Shown: piece after piece, positions 1 through 6,038 of the stretch | How the letters are laid out: each line of letters begins with the position of its first letter | Position numbering within the stretch: the first letter of the stretch is position 1 | Origin: an uncultured Alistipes sp. | GTDB lineage: Bacteria > Bacteroidota > Bacteroidia > Bacteroidales > Rikenellaceae | Direction of reading: 5' to 3' | Length of the DNA stretch: 6,125 nt | NCBI GenBank assembly: GCA_937895825.1 | Contig: CALBKP010000044.1 | Coordinates: forward strand, 1-6,125 | Notes under the pieces: model-generated | Databases searched by the model: none | Told to the model about the DNA's origin: nothing | Seen by the model: the letters and a program-made list of their open reading frames with translations, nothing else | Made by a program: the position numbers and the translations under genes

Positions 1-138
1 ACCGAGGAGTATCACCGCCTGGCTCTGCCTCAGGCGGCGCATTTCAATGGTGTGCAATGCCGCTCGAACGATACGCACCCTCTCTATGCCCTCTGGCGCC
101 AAAGTATGGCTGCTCATCCTGATGTTGATAACTTGTGA
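1..138 (+). CDS. 3' end of an unrecognised protein (partial, runs off the left edge)
   Basis: Frame 1 is open from the first base to a TGA at 136-138, giving 45 C-terminal residues. The peptide ends in ...SMAAHPDVDNL and contains HFNGVQCRSNDTHPLYALW. Codon use is coherent (CGC, CTG, GCC, CTC), so this is likely the true tail of a gene rather than chance. I do not recognise the family, and no catalytic motif or membrane segment can be assigned in so short a piece. Its last codons overlap the first of a set of DnaA-box-like repeats. The + strand here has more C than G, like the next gene and unlike most of rho, so it may belong to the same sequence block as the 224-505 gene. Confidence 0.55.
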   Translation, partial: TEEYHRLALPQAAHFNGVQCRSNDTHPLYALWRQSMAAHPDVDNL

Positions 139-209
139 ATAAATCTGTGAATAAGTATTGCTATCTATAGAAAGTAAAAGGATTGCAAGAATGTTGATAA
201 TGTGAATAA
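123..209 (+). repeat. Cluster of DnaA-box-like / iteron-like 9-mers
   Basis: Five same-strand 9-mers lie within 87 bases: TGTTGATAA at 123-131 and 192-200, and TGTGAATAA at 134-142, 146-154 and 201-209. Twice the two words occur as a pair, TGTTGATAA then TGTGAATAA, separated by two bases in the first copy and directly abutting in the second. The reverse complement of TGTGAATAA is TTATTCACA, which fits the relaxed DnaA box TTATNCACA. TTATCAACA (from TGTTGATAA) is one base away from that pattern. The repeats are seen directly. DnaA binding is an inference; they could also be iterons of a mobile replicon or operator sites for the small winged-helix protein encoded just downstream. Confidence 0.5.
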
Positions 210-214
210 CTTTA
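182..214 (+). promoter_or_regulatory. Possible Bacteroidetes-type promoter for the 224-505 gene and rho
   Basis: TAACTTTA at 207-214 differs by one base from the Bacteroidetes -7 element TAnnTTTG. ATTG at 182-185, 21 bases upstream, is one base from the -33 element TTTG. If used, transcription would start almost at the ATG at 224, giving a very short or absent leader. The -7 element overlaps the last DnaA-box-like repeat, so a protein bound to the repeats could affect transcription. AT-rich sequence makes chance matches likely, hence the low confidence. Confidence 0.22.
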
Positions 215-223
215 TTTTTAATC

Positions 224-505
224 ATGCGAGCCGTTGATTTTGCCTGTTCCTTCCTCGTCAATCTATCCTACATTGACCTGACCCTCAACGATACGAAAGT
301 ATTGATTGCTCTTGCCACCGGCCTGAGCTGCGCTCATGATATTGCCGAACGCCTGGACATACGCCCCTGTGCGAGTACCTTCTCCCTCAAGAGCATGGCC
401 AAACGCCATTTGGTACGCCCCTTGGATGCCAATCACTATATGCTGGCTCCTGCCGGGGAGAGCAAGGTGCGGCAGTTGCTGATGGTTTACCCGACAAAAG
501 CATGA
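224..505 (+). CDS. Small winged-helix-like DNA-binding protein, hypothetical
   Basis: This 93-residue protein reads like a compact winged helix. A first helix (LNDTKVLIALATG, residues ~21-33) is followed by SCAHDIAERLDI (~35-46), then a probable recognition helix around STFSLKSMAKRHLV (~51-64). The turn RPLDANHYMLAP (~65-76) could form the wing, and a short terminal helix follows. The order resembles MarR/ArsR-like folds, but no named family is recognised and DNA binding is inferred. The ATG at 224 lies 14 bases after the last DnaA-box-like repeat and no earlier in-frame start is credible. Its TGA overlaps the rho ATG by four bases (ATGA, 502-505), which suggests translational coupling. The gene has more C than G on its coding strand (about 76 C to 56 G over 241-480 by hand count), unlike the rho sequence that follows. 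A small phage or plasmid regulator is possible. Confidence 0.6.
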   Translation: MRAVDFACSFLVNLSYIDLTLNDTKVLIALATGLSCAHDIAERLDIRPCASTFSLKSMAKRHLVRPLDANHYMLAPAGESKVRQLLMVYPTKA

Positions 506-1890
506 GAAAGAAACGCCATTTATCCATCGAAGAAAAGCGCGATTGGCTGGCCTATGTCTTTCGCGATGAGTCGGGCGAGTTCTCGCAGGCAGATAAATTC
601 AAGGCCATGGCAGAGGATACGCGACTTGCTGTGTTGCAGGCTGAACAAAAAGCGGCAGAGCAAGCTGCTGCACCAGCAGAGCCAGCCGCAGAGCCTACCA
701 CAAGCGAAGTGGAGGCAGTGAAGGCGGACAACACTCCTGCAAATGAGCAGCGCGAGCAGCAGAAGGAGTACTTCGCGGGCGAGATTATCGGCGAGGGTGT
801 ACTGGAGGTTATGCCCGATGGCTATGGTTTCCTGCGCTCGGCAGATTACAACTACCTGAACTCTCCTGATGATATATACGTATCACCATCGCAGATTAAG
901 CTCTTTGGTCTGAAGGCGGGCGATACTGTAACGGGTGTTATCCGTCCTCCGAAGGAGGGCGAGAAGTACTTCCCACTGGTGCAGGTGCTTGAAATTAATG
1001 GTTTGGAGCCAAATGCTGTGCGTGACCGTGTGCAGTTTGAGTATCTGACACCGCTCTTTCCTAACGAGAAGTTTAACCTTACGGGAAATGGCCATAATGA
1101 CCTCTCAAATCGTGTTGTAGATCTATTCTCGCCTATTGGTAAGGGTCAGCGTGCGCTGATTGTGGCACAGCCAAAGACGGGTAAGACAATGCTCCTGCAG
1201 TCTATCGCTAATGCCATTGCCGACAACCACCCCGAGGTATATATGATTGTGCTGCTTATTGACGAGCGCCCAGAGGAGGTTACCGAGATGGCTCGCAATG
1301 TGAAGGCAGAGGTTGTTGCTTCGACCTTCGACGAGCAGGCATCACGCCATGTGAAGGTTGCCGAGATGGTGCTAGAGAAGGCGAAACGAATGGTGGAGTG
1401 CGGTCACGACGTGGTTATCTTCCTTGACTCAATCACCCGTTTGGCACGTGCATATAACTCGGTGCAGCCAGCTTCGGGTAAGGTTTTGTCGGGAGGTGTA
1501 GATGCCAACGCACTGCACAAGCCAAAGCGTTTCTTCGGTGCAGCACGTAATACCGAGGAGAAGGGCTCGCTTACCATCATCGCAACGGCACTTATCGACA
1601 CGGGCTCAAAGATGGACGAGGTGATTTTTGAGGAGTTCAAGGGTACGGGTAATATGGAACTCCAGCTCGACCGTAAGCTCGCTAATAAGCGTATCTACCC
1701 TGCTGTCGATGTTGTAGCATCTGGTACACGTCGCGAGGATTTGCTCCTCACTCCCAACGTGATGCAACGTACATGGATATTGCGTAAGCACCTCTCAGAT
1801 ATGACACCAGTGGAGGCTATGGAGTTCTTGCAGAAGCAGATGAACCTAACGAGGGACAACGACGAGTTCCTTGCAACAATGAATCAGTAA
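502..1890 (+). CDS. rho: Transcription termination factor Rho with an atypical N-terminus
   Basis: Rho is the hexameric RNA-dependent ATPase/helicase that ends transcription. In this 462-residue protein the RNA-binding OB fold lies at about 99-167 (GVLEVMPDGYGFLRSADYNY, DDIYVSPSQI, RPPKEGEKYF). The ATPase core shows the P-loop QPKTGKT (223-229), LLIDERPEEVTEM (251-263), Walker B VVIFLDS (304-310), the Q-loop region GGVDANALHKPKRFFGAARN (331-350), an R-loop region ending FKGTGNMEL (379-387), and the arginine-finger motif SGTR (407-410). All match E. coli Rho closely, so the core should be active. Residues 1-50 (HLSIEEKRDWLAYVF, SQADKFKAMAEDTRLA) do not resemble a Rho_N domain, and residues 50-89 are an Ala/Glu/Pro/Gln-rich linker. 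Half of the lysines in 1-50 use AAA, whereas the core uses AAG almost only. The start is fixed by the four-base overlap with the preceding gene. The first ~50 residues may come from another gene, by fusion or by an assembly join. Confidence 0.93.
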   Translation: MRKKRHLSIEEKRDWLAYVFRDESGEFSQADKFKAMAEDTRLAVLQAEQKAAEQAAAPAEPAAEPTTSEVEAVKADNTPANEQREQQKEYFAGEIIGEGVLEVMPDGYGFLRSADYNYLNSPDDIYVSPSQIKLFGLKAGDTVTGVIRPPKEGEKYFPLVQVLEINGLEPNAVRDRVQFEYLTPLFPNEKFNLTGNGHNDLSNRVVDLFSPIGKGQRALIVAQPKTGKTMLLQSIANAIADNHPEVYMIVLLIDERPEEVTEMARNVKAEVVASTFDEQASRHVKVAEMVLEKAKRMVECGHDVVIFLDSITRLARAYNSVQPASGKVLSGGVDANALHKPKRFFGAARNTEEKGSLTIIATALIDTGSKMDEVIFEEFKGTGNMELQLDRKLANKRIYPAVDVVASGTRREDLLLTPNVMQRTWILRKHLSDMTPVEAMEFLQKQMNLTRDNDEFLATMNQ

Positions 1891-1911
1891 ACCGATAACA
1901 TGTATATTTAT

Positions 1912-2682
1912 ATGAAACGACTACTAATACTAAGCCTTACGCTGTGCATCGCGCTGAGTGCGTCGGCATGGGGACCAAAGGGTCACGATACCGTAGCCTA
2001 TATCGCCGAGAAGCACCTCTCGAAGCGAACACTTAAGAAGGTGCAGGAGGTGCTGGACGGACACTCCTTGGTATATGTTGCCAACTGGATGGACAACGCC
2101 AGCCATACGGAGGAATATAAACACACCAAGACATGGCACTACGTGAACGTTGACCCCAATGAGGGCAGCTATGCCGAGGCTTCGAAAGAGGCTAAGGGTG
2201 ATGTCGTTACTGCCATCAACAGCATAGTTGAGCACCTTATGAGCGGCGAACTCACGGCCGAGGAGGAGCAGACAGAGTTGATGATGTTAATCCACCTTGT
2301 GGGCGATATGCATTGTCCTATGCACGCGGGTTATAAGAATGATCTTGGTGGCAACCGCACGAAGGTTAAGTACTTCGGCAAGGAGCGCAAGTTACACTCT
2401 ATATGGGATAGCGAGATTGTAGAGTCAGCACATCGCTGGGGCTACGCTGAGTGGCAATACCAAGTAGACCGTGTAACAAAGAAGGAGCAGAAGGCTATAG
2501 CTCAGGGTATGCCTAATGACTGGATTGAGGAGACCGTGGTGCTAGCACGCGACATTTACGAGCGCTCGACAACGGGCGAGAACCTATCGTATGACTACGT
2601 GGCATATTATACCCCCGTCATCGAACAGCAGTTCCTCAAGGGAGGTATTCGCCTTGCCAAACTGTTGGAAAAGATATATTAG
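1912..2682 (+). CDS. Secreted S1/P1-type zinc nuclease
   Basis: This 256-residue protein belongs to the S1/P1 nuclease family, trinuclear-zinc enzymes that cut single-stranded DNA and RNA and can remove 3' phosphates. A signal peptide (MKRLLILSLTLCIALSASA) ends just before the Trp that becomes the mature N-terminus, as the family requires because that Trp ligates zinc. All nine expected ligands are visible: the Trp and His of WGPKGH, Asp of NWMD, His of TWHY, the first His, Asp and last His of HLVGDMHCPMH, and His and Asp of LHSIWD. Export to the periplasm or outside is expected, probably for nucleotide scavenging. An ATG at 1900 is in frame and would add MYIY; the start at 1912 gives the cleaner signal peptide. 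The gene begins 21 bases after rho (9 from the alternative start), with no terminator between, so the two may be co-transcribed. A terminator follows at 2732. Confidence 0.9.
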   Translation: MKRLLILSLTLCIALSASAWGPKGHDTVAYIAEKHLSKRTLKKVQEVLDGHSLVYVANWMDNASHTEEYKHTKTWHYVNVDPNEGSYAEASKEAKGDVVTAINSIVEHLMSGELTAEEEQTELMMLIHLVGDMHCPMHAGYKNDLGGNRTKVKYFGKERKLHSIWDSEIVESAHRWGYAEWQYQVDRVTKKEQKAIAQGMPNDWIEETVVLARDIYERSTTGENLSYDYVAYYTPVIEQQFLKGGIRLAKLLEKIY

Positions 2683-2731
2683 TATAGGGTGGAGCATGCT
2701 GTCCGTGTGCTACGCCTAAGATGGAGTAGCT

Positions 2732-2782
2732 AAAGGGTGGTAAAGTGTATGACTAAAACACTTTGCGACCCTTTGATATTTT
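2732..2782 (+). terminator. Hairpin terminator after the nuclease gene
   Basis: AAAGGGT (2732-2738) pairs with ACCCTTT (2768-2774), and AAAGTGT (2742-2748) pairs with ACACTTT (2758-2764). Between them only one G-G mismatch interrupts the stem, with a G-C and a T-G pair beside it. This makes about a 17-position stem with a nine-base loop (2749-2757). The downstream tract GATATTTT (2775-2782) is a weak U-run. The hairpin lies 50 bases after the nuclease stop and most likely ends the rho-nuclease transcript. Confidence 0.65.
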
Positions 2783-3094
2783 AAGATGATAATAACTTTT
2801 CGTGAGAAGTTGTTGCTGTTGCATTCAGTGGGTTCTATGAGTTCAATGTGTTCCATTGGTTACGTGAGTCAAGGTATAACGCAAGAGCTATTCATTCACT
2901 CGCTTCAATATAACCTCATAACCCACAACGCACGCCAACTGCATGTGATCACTAATAATTACCATTCTACATCTACCCCGTCGTTTCTAAAAAAAATCAG
3001 CTTTCTCGCTGAAATAGTGCGTACAAGTACTTAATGTGAGCAGTAGATATAAAAAATATTTCAAAAAAATGTAGGTAGTTTGAGAAATAATGTG
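2783..3094. other. Gene-free AT-rich spacer
   Basis: No convincing gene was found here. An open frame of 82 codons from 2786 has no recognisable motif and no coherent codon bias, and it starts at the edge of the terminator. No tRNA, repeat array or transposon end was seen. The one notable structure is TCAGC (2997-3001) facing GCTGA (3008-3012) next to eight A residues (2989-2996). Read on the minus strand, this is a short hairpin followed by a T8 run. The last part (3050-3094) is very A-rich and leads into the promoter of the oxidoreductase operon. Confidence 0.6.
2989..3012 (-). terminator. Weak reverse-strand terminator-like hairpin
   Basis: On the minus strand the sequence reads TCAGC, a six-base loop GAGAAA, GCTGA, then eight T residues. 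The long T-run is typical of an intrinsic terminator, but the stem is only five base pairs. No minus-strand gene precedes it in this window, so it would only make sense for an antisense or small RNA that starts near the operon promoter. It may be chance. Confidence 0.2.
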
Positions 3095-3102
3095 TACATT
3101 TG
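3095..3102 (+). promoter_or_regulatory. -7 promoter element of the oxidoreductase operon
   Basis: TACATTTG matches the Bacteroidetes -7 consensus TAnnTTTG exactly and lies 62 bases before the first ATG of the operon. A TTTG at 3079-3082 is too close to serve as a normal -33 element, and no good -33 match occurs at the usual spacing, so the upstream half is weak. The inferred leader of about 55-60 bases is A-rich (AACAACAATAAAAACT before the start) with no Shine-Dalgarno sequence, as is common in this phylum. Confidence 0.45.
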
Positions 3103-3164
3103 TTTGGTTAATTCCGCATTAAGAGAAAACCAAAACTATTAACAACAATAAAAACTACTGTCTT

Positions 3165-3392
3165 ATGGCAAAAATCAAAGGAACAGTTGTTGTCGATACG
3201 GAGCATTGCAAGGGTTGCGGTGTATGTGTAGCATCGTGTCCTACTAAGACGCTCGGTTTGTCGACCGAAGTGAACGGCAAGGGTTACCCCTTCGCTATGA
3301 TGGTTGAGCCGGATTCTTGTACTGGTTGCGCTTCTTGCGCTATCATCTGTCCGGATAGTTGTCTAACGGTGTATCGCCAAAAATTCGAGTAA
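3165..3392 (+). CDS. korD: 2-oxoacid:ferredoxin oxidoreductase, ferredoxin-like delta subunit
   Basis: This 75-residue protein is a two-cluster ferredoxin. CKGCGVCVASCP (Cys15, 18, 21, 25) and CTGCASCAIICP (Cys52, 55, 58, 62) each supply a set of four ligands for a [4Fe-4S] cluster; an extra Cys66 follows the second. It would carry electrons from the catalytic subunits to free ferredoxin. The spacing and the lack of other domains fit the small KorD/VorD subunit rather than a free clostridial ferredoxin, and the alpha subunit starts three bases after its stop. It is the first gene of the operon, behind the promoter at 3095. Which 2-oxoacid the complex uses cannot be told from this subunit. Confidence 0.9.
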   Translation: MAKIKGTVVVDTEHCKGCGVCVASCPTKTLGLSTEVNGKGYPFAMMVEPDSCTGCASCAIICPDSCLTVYRQKFE

Positions 3393-3395
3393 ACT

Positions 3396-4490
3396 ATGGC
3401 AGAGAAAGAGGTAAAACTTATGAAGGGCAACGAGGTGATTGCTCACGCAGCAATTCGCTACGGTTGCGACGGCTATTTCGGCTACCCCATCACTCCGCAG
3501 TCGGAGGTTATGGAGACACTTATGGAGCTTAAGCCTTGGGAGACTACCGGTATGGTTGTTCTTCAGGCTGAGTCTGAGGTATCTTCTATCAACATGCTTT
3601 ACGGCGGTGCCTCTACAGGTAAGCGCGTGATGACATCATCGTCATCGCCCGGTATCAGCCTTATGTCTGAGGGCTTGAGCTACCTTGCAGGTGCCGAGCT
3701 TCCCTGCGTCATCGTAAACTGCCAGCGTGGTGGTCCAGGCCTTGGTACCATCCAGCCTTCACAGTCTGACTACTTCCAGGCTTGTAAGGGTGGTGCTCAC
3801 GGCGACTTCCACCTTATCGTACTCGCTCCTAACTCAGTTCAAGAGATGCACGACTTCGTAGCTGACGCTTTCGACCTCGCATTTAAGTATCGTAACCCTG
3901 CTATGATCTTGGCTGACGGTTGTATCGGTCAGATGATGGAGAAGGTTGTGTTGGCTCCCCAGCGTCCTCGCAAGACTAAGGAGGAGATCACTGCCGAGTG
4001 CAAGAACTGGGCATTGATCGGTAAGACTGACGACCGCGAGCGTAACGTGATCACATCACTTGAGCTTAAGTCGGAGGTTATGGAGGTTAACAACCAGCGC
4101 CTCCAGGCTAAGTACGACGCCATCAAGGAGAATGAGGTGCGCTACGAGGCTATCGAGTGCGACGATGCAGAGTATATTATCGTAGCCTTCGGTTCGTCAT
4201 CACGTATCTGCTCTGCTACGGTTGAGATGGCTCGTGCTGAGGGTATCAAACTCGGTTTGTTGCGTCCTATCACCCTCTATCCATTCCCCACAAAGGCTAT
4301 CGCAGCTCTCGCTGAGCGCGGCGTGAAGGGCTTCCTTTCAGCTGAGCTTAACGCTGGTCAGATGGTTGAGGATGTTCGTCTTGCAGTAAATGGCAAGGCT
4401 TCCGTTGAGCACTTCGGCCGCATGGGTGGTATGTTGTTCTCACCCGACGAGGTACTTAAAGCAGTTAAAGAGAAACTTATAAATCGATAA
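3396..4490 (+). CDS. korA: 2-oxoacid:ferredoxin oxidoreductase alpha subunit (KorA/VorB type)
   Basis: This 364-residue subunit has the pyruvate:ferredoxin oxidoreductase N-terminal (pyrimidine-binding) domain at about 10-190. Signature segments are GYFGYPITPQSEV (26-38), LQAESE (56-61, with the Glu expected to contact thiamine pyrophosphate), TSSSSPGISLMSEGL (80-94) and NCQRGGPGLGT (108-118). A transketolase-C-like domain follows at about 258-345 (LRPITLYPFP 289-298, AELNAGQM 316-323). Proteins of this type in Bacteroidales are usually annotated VorB, 3-methyl-2-oxobutanoate dehydrogenase subunit, or KorA, 2-oxoglutarate:ferredoxin oxidoreductase alpha subunit. The sequence does not settle whether the substrate is a branched-chain 2-oxoacid or 2-oxoglutarate. 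The fused gamma domain of some KorA proteins is absent and is supplied by the last gene of the operon. The gene starts three bases after korD and ends four bases before the beta gene. Confidence 0.9.
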   Translation: MAEKEVKLMKGNEVIAHAAIRYGCDGYFGYPITPQSEVMETLMELKPWETTGMVVLQAESEVSSINMLYGGASTGKRVMTSSSSPGISLMSEGLSYLAGAELPCVIVNCQRGGPGLGTIQPSQSDYFQACKGGAHGDFHLIVLAPNSVQEMHDFVADAFDLAFKYRNPAMILADGCIGQMMEKVVLAPQRPRKTKEEITAECKNWALIGKTDDRERNVITSLELKSEVMEVNNQRLQAKYDAIKENEVRYEAIECDDAEYIIVAFGSSSRICSATVEMARAEGIKLGLLRPITLYPFPTKAIAALAERGVKGFLSAELNAGQMVEDVRLAVNGKASVEHFGRMGGMLFSPDEVLKAVKEKLINR

Positions 4491-4494
4491 GACT

Positions 4495-5262
4495 ATGGCA
4501 GAGGTTGAAATCAAAAAGGAGAATTTGGTATTTGGCAAGTCGAAGCTTATCTTGCCTAACGTAATGCACTACTGCCCCGGCTGTAGCCACGGTACCGTAC
4601 ACAAGCTCGTTGCCGAGGTTATCGAGGAGATGGGTTTGGAGCATGACACTATCGGCGTATCGCCCGTAGGTTGCTCGGTATTTGCATACAACTATATTGA
4701 CATTGACTGGGCACAGGCAGCTCACGGTCGTGCTTGCGCTGTTGCAACAGCTATCAAGCGTGTTAACCCCGAGAAGATGGTCTTCACCTACCAGGGTGAT
4801 GGCGATATGTCGGCTATCGGTACGGGCGAGACTATCCACGCTGCAGCACGTGGCGAGAACATCGTTGCTATCTATATCAACAACGCTATCTATGGTATGA
4901 CCGGTGGTCAGATGGCGCCTACTACCCTCTTGGGTATGAAGACAGCCACTACCCCTTATGGTCGTGATCCTAAGCTCAACGGCTATCCCTACAAGATCGC
5001 TCAGATGTTGGCTCACCTTGACGGTGTATGCTACGTTACTCGTCAGACCGTTCACACTCCCGCCAACGTTCGTAAGGCAAAGAAGGCTATCCGCCACGCA
5101 TTTGAGAATGCTATGGCAGGCAAGGGCTTCAGTCTTGTTGAGATCGTTGCTACATGTAACAGCGGTTGGAAGCTATCGCCAGTTGCAGCTAACGAGTGGC
5201 TTGAGCAGAACATGTTGCCATTCTACGAGCCCGGTGATTTGAAGGACACAACTAAAGAGTAA
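4495..5262 (+). CDS. korB: 2-oxoacid:ferredoxin oxidoreductase beta subunit, thiamine pyrophosphate-binding
   Basis: This 255-residue catalytic subunit binds thiamine pyrophosphate and Mg2+ through GDGD (101-104) and INN (128-130) followed by YGMTGGQ (133-139), the classic TPP motif. HYCPGC (25-30), Cys60 in VGCS and Cys221 in ATCNSGW are placed as the four ligands of the proximal [4Fe-4S] cluster in this family. AHGRACAVATAIK (76-88) is a conserved helix of the KorB/VorA/PorB group. With the alpha subunit it would decarboxylate the 2-oxoacid and transfer the acyl group to CoA. The start is four bases after the korA stop. A 206-codon minus-strand open frame covers much of the gene and is a shadow of its codon pattern. 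Confidence 0.92.
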   Translation: MAEVEIKKENLVFGKSKLILPNVMHYCPGCSHGTVHKLVAEVIEEMGLEHDTIGVSPVGCSVFAYNYIDIDWAQAAHGRACAVATAIKRVNPEKMVFTYQGDGDMSAIGTGETIHAAARGENIVAIYINNAIYGMTGGQMAPTTLLGMKTATTPYGRDPKLNGYPYKIAQMLAHLDGVCYVTRQTVHTPANVRKAKKAIRHAFENAMAGKGFSLVEIVATCNSGWKLSPVAANEWLEQNMLPFYEPGDLKDTTKE

Positions 5263-5267
5263 GCATT

Positions 5268-5813
5268 ATGAAAGAGACAATAATCATTGCAGGTTTCGGA
5301 GGACAGGGTGTCCTCACTATGGGTAAGATCTTGGCTTACTCTGGTATTATGCAGGATATGGAGGTTACTTGGATGCCTTCATATGGTCCTGAGATGCGTG
5401 GTGGTACCGCCAATGTTACCGTTATCCTCTCGGATAAGGCTATCTCATCACCTATCGCTCATGAGTTTGACTGCGTAGTGGTACTCAACCAGCAGTCTAT
5501 GGATAAGTTCGAGGCACAGGTTAAGCCCGGTGGCGTGCTTATCTACGACACAAACGGTATCACTCACCACCCCACACGTACCGACATCAGCGTCTATCAG
5601 ATCGATGCTACTGCCGAGTGCGCACGCTTGGGTCAGTCTAAGTTGTTCAACACGATGATCCTCGGTGCTTACCTCAAGGTTCGCCCCGTAGTTAAGATGG
5701 AGAACGTCATGGCTGGTTTGAAGAAGACCTTGCCCGAGCGTGCATGGAAGATGCTCCCACAGAACGAGGAGGCTATCAAGCATGGTGGCGAGATCATTCG
5801 TCAGATTCGCTAA
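5268..5813 (+). CDS. korC: 2-oxoacid:ferredoxin oxidoreductase gamma subunit
   Basis: This 181-residue protein is a single pyruvate/ketoisovalerate oxidoreductase gamma domain. IIIAGFGGQGV (5-15) is the nucleotide-like glycine loop at the N-terminus, and PSYGPEMRGGTANV (37-50) is the second family signature. FDCVVVLNQQSMDKF (67-81) and GGVLIYDTNGI (88-98) are typical later strands and helices. The domain is thought to help bind CoA and hold the complex together. The length is normal for a stand-alone KorC/VorC subunit. It starts five bases after korB, completing a delta-alpha-beta-gamma order, and is followed by a strong terminator 70 bases after its stop. Confidence 0.9.
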   Translation: MKETIIIAGFGGQGVLTMGKILAYSGIMQDMEVTWMPSYGPEMRGGTANVTVILSDKAISSPIAHEFDCVVVLNQQSMDKFEAQVKPGGVLIYDTNGITHHPTRTDISVYQIDATAECARLGQSKLFNTMILGAYLKVRPVVKMENVMAGLKKTLPERAWKMLPQNEEAIKHGGEIIRQIR

Positions 5814-5821
5814 TTAAGGTG

Positions 5822-5874
5822 CTGTCAAAGGCGGGGCATCAGCGACATTCGTTCGCAGGATCCTCGTTGGACAG
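5822..5874 (+). other. Possible folded 3' UTR segment
   Basis: Between the last stop and the terminator, CTGTC (5822-5826) can pair with GACAG (5870-5874). Inside lie a GCGA/TCGC stem (5842-5845 with 5853-5856) and the palindrome AGGATCCT (5857-5864). This could be a multi-hairpin 3' UTR, but the stems are short and may be chance. No known RNA family is recognised. Confidence 0.2.
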
Positions 5875-5882
5875 TTATAATT

Positions 5883-5915
5883 TCCCGAGTGGGCTTCGGC
5901 TCATTCGGGATTTTT
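5883..5915 (+). terminator. Strong intrinsic terminator of the oxidoreductase operon
   Basis: A continuous 12-pair stem runs from 5883-5894 to 5899-5910, with two G-T pairs, closed by a TTCG tetraloop (5895-5898). Five T residues (5911-5915) follow directly. This is a textbook Rho-independent terminator. The minus strand lacks a T-run after the stem, so it probably acts only on the + strand. Confidence 0.92.
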
Positions 5916-6038
5916 CATGCTACTGGGACGTATTGCGTATTATATCATCTCACGTGGTAAGGAAGCAGGAAATAGCATATATTAAAAACAGTTCACAATA
6001 TCCATCCTCTCAATCGATACAAGTTTAGTTTTTTTTGG

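Noticed and set aside
552..734. 60-codon minus-strand open frame rich in Ala and Ser opposite the rho linker
   Set aside because: Its composition simply mirrors the low-complexity Ala/Glu/Pro linker of rho on the other strand.
2786..3034. 82-codon + strand open frame after the nuclease terminator
   Set aside because: It has no motif, irregular codon use, and a start within a few bases of the terminator U-run. Treated as chance in AT-rich spacer.
3079..3102. TTTG at 3079 taken with TACATTTG at 3095 as a full -33/-7 promoter pair
   Set aside because: The gap is only 12 bases, well short of the roughly 19-21 expected, so only the -7 element is reported.
4477..5097. 206-codon open frame on the minus strand
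   Set aside because: It lies wholly opposite korB, has no recognisable motif, and is explained by the codon pattern of the strongly supported + strand gene.
5744..6028. 94-codon + strand open frame across the end of korC and the terminator
   Set aside because: It overlaps korC in another frame and reads through the strong terminator hairpin; its translation shows no family features.
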